From Parvibaculaceae bacterium Mf 1.05b.01 (GTDB taxonomy: Bacteria; Pseudomonadota; Alphaproteobacteria; Parvibaculales; Parvibaculaceae), in contig BAOK01000001.1 in NCBI GenBank assembly GCA_000509225.1, positions 2,788,169 through 2,837,007 of the forward strand: a DNA stretch of 48,839 nucleotides, given 5' to 3'. Below, in pieces: positions 45,837-48,839 of the stretch (its first letter is position 1; each line of letters starts with the position of its first letter). The notes beneath the pieces are model-generated. The model was not told where the DNA came from. It saw nothing but the letters and a program-made list of their open reading frames with translations, and searched no databases. The position numbers were made by a program, and so were the translations under genes.

Positions 45837-48800
45837 TCACCATTCGATGCGCTCGATATTGTCGAAGGAAATCTCCGAGCCATCGGCGAAAGTGATGGTG
45901 CCGGATGCATCTTCGGAGAGGTCATAGGAGCCCATGTCGCTGCTTTCAATGGAGCCGCCGTCGAGCTCGAGTGTCCAGTCCATGCTGACAGCACCGCCGC
46001 CATTGCCCTGGAGCTGAATGGTATCAGTCCAGCTGGAACCGCTGCCGCCGTCAATTGTGTCGGTGTCACCGTTGCCGGATTCGAAGATGAAGAGGTCAGA
46101 TCCGTCTTCGCCTTTCAGCTCATCATCACCAGCGCCGCCGAAGAGGACGTCCTCGCCTTTGCCGCCTTTAAGTTCGTCCTCACCGGTGCCGCCGACAAGA
46201 ATGTCATCGCCGTCGCCACCCTCAAGCTTATCATCGCCAGAGCCGCCATAGAGCGTGTCGTCGCCATCTTCGCCTTTCAGCTTATCGTCGCCGCCGCGGC
46301 CATAGAGCGTATCATTGCCATCGTCGCCTTTGAGTTCGCCTTTGGTGTTGTCGTCGACAAGGATGTCGTCGCCGTCTTCGCCGTCCAGCTTGTTGTCGCT
46401 GTCCGATCCGTTATAGACGATTGTGTCAGCGCCGGATGACCCATCATAGTCATCATCGGTTGTATAGGTCGCACCTGACAGAGACGGCATTGCATCACCT
46501 GGGTCGGTGATTTCATAAAGCGGCGTCTGAGAGCCATTGGCAACCACGCTGATGTCATCAACAGAGAAGGTCTCTGAGCCAGCGGTTGTTTTCGCTTCAA
46601 ACTCAATGACGAGGCTGGAGCCGGTTCCAATATCCTGGAAGTTGTAGGCATCCTGGATACCTGAGTCGCCATCCTGCGACATGATCTCCGTGCGCACGCC
46701 ATCAATCACGGCAAACGCCTTAAACGTATCATGCCAGCTGCCGCTTTCCTCCAGGTCGCCGCTTTCCGACAGGCGGAAGCTCAGATCGATTTCGGACTGG
46801 CCGGAGATATCGATCGCTTCACTGCTCCAGACAACCTTCGACGTATTGTCGTTGGAGTCATCGGTTACCTGGCTAAACTCGTAGGCACCGCCTTCCACGC
46901 CATGATTGCCGGTGATGTCTGAGCCTGCATCCGTGGCACTCCAGGCAGAGGAGCCTGTGTCTGAGGTGGCGCCGTTGGACAGGCCGGAGAAGTCTTCGCT
47001 CCAGAGTTCCACCGGTGCATCTGCGATGTCCCCAACATTGACGGTGAAGGTCTCGGAGTAGCTCGCACCTGCTGCATCCGTTGTAGTCACTTCTACGGCT
47101 ACTGTCGTCTCTGTTTCATAATCAAGAGAGACACCGTCTTTGAGTTTCAGCTGGCCGCCAACCACTTCAAAGCGGGCATCGTCAACCGCATAGGTGTGGC
47201 TGTCGCCTGCATCGACGTCGGTCGTTGTCACATCGCCGATTACCGCACCTGCGGCATTTTCATCGACGGTGTTGTTCGACAGGGAGAGGTCTGAAGGCCC
47301 GTCATTGACGCTGCCGACATTGACCTCAATCTGTACGGTGTCGGACGCGGTTGACGCGTTAGATCCTTCGGTCGCTGTGGCCGTCACTGACAGATTGAAG
47401 GTGCCGTTGTAGTTCGCAGCGGGCGTGACTTCCAGAGCAGACATATTCCAACCGGAAACATCAACACTTGTCGTGCCGCCACTTGCCGTGAACGTGTTCG
47501 TACCATCGGACAAGGTTGCGCCGTCAGGGATGTTCCCGACGCTTAACGCCAATGCCTCCGAGCCGTCTACATCGCCTAAGCTTGCTGAAATGTCCGGCAG
47601 GCTTATCGTGCCATCTTCTGATCCGCTCACGGATGAACCGTCGGTCGTTTCGGTCAGCTTGATATTGTCGAGATACATCCCACGACCATTATCCTGGTCA
47701 ACACCGGCTTCACGGAACTGGAGTTTCGATGGATCACCGTCACCGGTCATTGTGTATTCAAAACTCTGCCACACATTATTGCTGTTGGACGAACCGTCCA
47801 GGGCGATGGTGTCTACTACAACGCCGTCCCACAGAACTTCAATTCTGGCGACAGACGCATCAAATCCAGGTCGCGGTGACACATCGAACGTGAGCGTATA
47901 AGTCGCGCCATCGATCGTATCAACAGTCTGATGAATATCGGCTGCATCCTCATAATTGTCGATGGCGTCATCGTTAAGCTCAATGAACTTATCACCGTCC
48001 GACGCGGTGCGGCCATCTTCACTTTCACTCCAGACCTCAATCGCGTCGCTGTCGGTGCTCCAGCCGTCGGCTGTGGTCACAAAGTCCGCCGGCCCACTCT
48101 CAAAGCTCGAGTCAATGATTGTTGTGGTTGTAGGTGCCAGCGAAATTGTTGGCGTATCCGCTACCGCCGCAATATCAAGCGTAGCAGTTGCGCTGTCACT
48201 TGTTTCGCCATCTGTCACGGTGAAGGCGAAGGGAACGTTTTCTGCACTTACGTCGTTTGCTGGAGTGAAGGCCCAGGTTCCATTTCCATTGTCAGCCAAT
48301 GAGCCATATTGAGCATCAACCGACAGGGAGCTGACGCTCATTGCGTCGCCATCATCGACATCTGAGCTGTTGGCCAGAAGTTGTGCACTTGTGATGATCA
48401 CTGAAGAGTCTTCATTGGTAGCACCAAGATCAACTTCACCGGCGCTTGGACCCTCGTTCACATCACCAACGGCAATAGTGAAGGTCTCGGAATAGGTGGC
48501 ACCAGACGCATCCGTCGTGGTGACCTCAACAGCCACAGAGCTCTCTGTCTCATGATCGAGGGAGACACCATCCTTGAGCTTGAGGTCCCCGCCCACCACT
48601 TCAAAGCGGGCATCATCCACGGAGTAGGAATGGCTGTCGCCAGCATCCACGTCTGTGGTGGAGAGGCTGCCGACCACGGCCCCAGCCGCGTTCTCATCAA
48701 CCGAGGCATTGGAGAGGCTGATATCTGACGGACCCTCGTTCACATCACCAACGGCAATAGTGAAGGTCTCGGAATAGGTGGCACCAGACGCATCCGTCGT

Positions 48801-48839
48801 GGTGACCTCAACAGCCACAGAGCTCTCTGTCTCATGATC
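45837..48839 (-). CDS. Large cadherin-like/RTX secreted protein, C-terminal part (5' end outside window)
   Basis: The frame is open from the window edge to the TGA near 45837, 1001 codons; the start is not in the window. In order it holds two near-identical 94-residue cadherin-like repeats (DVNEGPSDISLSNASVDENA, then DARFEVVGGDLKLKDGVSLD), a cadherin-like/VCBS block (NEDSSVIITSAQLLAN), a jelly-roll domain (SFESGPADFVTTADGWST, DNIKLTE), another tandem-repeat unit, a second beta-sandwich (DFSGLSNGATSDTGSSAWSA), and about ten RTX-like calcium nonapeptides (DGDDTLYGGSGDDKLEGG). The last 70 residues are acidic-polar with no Cys, fitting a type I secretion signal. It is an adhesin-like protein; no secretion genes are in view. 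Confidence 0.9.
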   Translation of the reverse strand, partial: DHETESSVAVEVTTTDASGATYSETFTIAVGDVNEGPSDISLSNASVDENAAGAVVGSLSTTDVDAGDSHSYSVDDARFEVVGGDLKLKDGVSLDHETESSVAVEVTTTDASGATYSETFTIAVGDVNEGPSAGEVDLGATNEDSSVIITSAQLLANSSDVDDGDAMSVSSLSVDAQYGSLADNGNGTWAFTPANDVSAENVPFAFTVTDGETSDSATATLDIAAVADTPTISLAPTTTTIIDSSFESGPADFVTTADGWSTDSDAIEVWSESEDGRTASDGDKFIELNDDAIDNYEDAADIHQTVDTIDGATYTLTFDVSPRPGFDASVARIEVLWDGVVVDTIALDGSSNSNNVWQSFEYTMTGDGDPSKLQFREAGVDQDNGRGMYLDNIKLTETTDGSSVSGSEDGTISLPDISASLGDVDGSEALALSVGNIPDGATLSDGTNTFTASGGTTSVDVSGWNMSALEVTPAANYNGTFNLSVTATATEGSNASTASDTVQIEVNVGSVNDGPSDLSLSNNTVDENAAGAVIGDVTTTDVDAGDSHTYAVDDARFEVVGGQLKLKDGVSLDYETETTVAVEVTTTDAAGASYSETFTVNVGDIADAPVELWSEDFSGLSNGATSDTGSSAWSATDAGSDITGNHGVEGGAYEFSQVTDDSNDNTSKVVWSSEAIDISGQSEIDLSFRLSESGDLEESGSWHDTFKAFAVIDGVRTEIMSQDGDSGIQDAYNFQDIGTGSSLVIEFEAKTTAGSETFSVDDISVVANGSQTPLYEITDPGDAMPSLSGATYTTDDDYDGSSGADTIVYNGSDSDNKLDGEDGDDILVDDNTKGELKGDDGNDTLYGRGGDDKLKGEDGDDTLYGGSGDDKLEGGDGDDILVGGTGEDELKGGKGEDVLFGGAGDDELKGEDGSDLFIFESGNGDTDTIDGGSGSSWTDTIQLQGNGGGAVSMDWTLELDGGSIESSDMGSYDLSEDASGTITFADGSEISFDNIERIEW
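48448..48839. repeat. 282-bp direct repeat inside the RTX gene
   Basis: The 110 bases from 48448 to 48557 are identical to those from 48730 to 48839. The period is 282 bases, equal to 94 codons, one cadherin-like repeat. A more diverged copy lies at about 47020-47300. The second copy runs off the window, so the number of repeats is unknown. Such identity indicates recent duplication or gene conversion and can confuse genome assembly. Confidence 0.85.

Noticed and set aside
45837-48839. Repeated sequence blocks that could look like a CRISPR or satellite array
   Set aside because: The repeats are 282 bases long, keep the reading frame and encode cadherin-like and RTX units. No short palindromic repeats or unique spacers are present.

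Overview
The window reads as chromosomal DNA of an alphaproteobacterium that degrades lipids or alicyclic compounds. The pointers are a CYP153-type P450, many acyl-CoA enzymes, two PHA-granule phasins, a tyrosine-recombinase island edge and overall codon use. A Parvibaculum/Rhodobiaceae-like host is my inference and is not proven by the sequence.

Positions 1-34,900 look like a catabolic island. A TetR-type regulator (442-1068) is followed by a decayed IS6-type transposase. A minus-strand operon follows (from 7057 down to 1935): Zn alcohol dehydrogenase, thiolase-fold protein plus DUF35 partner, transglutaminase-like protein, Baeyer-Villiger monooxygenase. Divergent to it is a plus operon (7215-11574): carboxymuconolactone-decarboxylase-like protein, MaoC hydratase, 2,4-dienoyl-CoA-reductase-like flavoprotein, IclR regulator. 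Next come a minus block (15291-11571: two amidohydrolases and an HSL-type esterase), a plus pair (15418-17338: enoyl-CoA hydratase, luciferase-like monooxygenase) and a minus block (19878-17473: nitronate-monooxygenase-like flavoprotein, hotdog thioesterase, Coq4-like protein). A GntR/FadR regulator diverges from an alpha/beta hydrolase across a perfect 16-bp palindrome. A long minus operon follows (29750-21910): three acyl-CoA dehydrogenases, a second thiolase-fold/DUF35 pair, an acyl-CoA synthetase and a frameshifted SDR. The block ends with a crotonase pseudogene, a CYP153 gene, an IS3-family element, an integrase cut off by that element, and a 49-bp 3' piece of tRNA-Arg(CCG) that looks like an attachment site.

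Together these genes could hydroxylate or oxygenate a hydrophobic, probably cyclic or branched substrate (CYP153, BVMO, luciferase-like enzyme). They could open esters or lactones (esterase, hydrolase, amidohydrolases), activate acids to CoA esters, dehydrogenate and hydrate them (three ACADs, MaoC, crotonase) and cleave C-C bonds with two aldolase-type thiolase-fold/DUF35 complexes. Both thiolase-fold proteins lack the thiolase cysteines, as in the Ltp2 steroid side-chain aldolases. The substrate cannot be read from the sequence.

From 34,915 onward the DNA looks like ordinary chromosome: UDP-glucose dehydrogenase, SulP transporter, AlkB-like protein behind a P450 gene with an in-frame TAA, a cold-shock protein with a clear terminator, a phasin-TetR pair, a second phasin, two convergent MFS transporters, and the C-terminal 1001 codons of a giant cadherin-like/RTX secreted protein that runs off the right edge. 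Several genes are broken (IS6 remnant, SDR, crotonase, integrase, IS3 orfA, P450), which suggests either ongoing decay or local sequencing errors.
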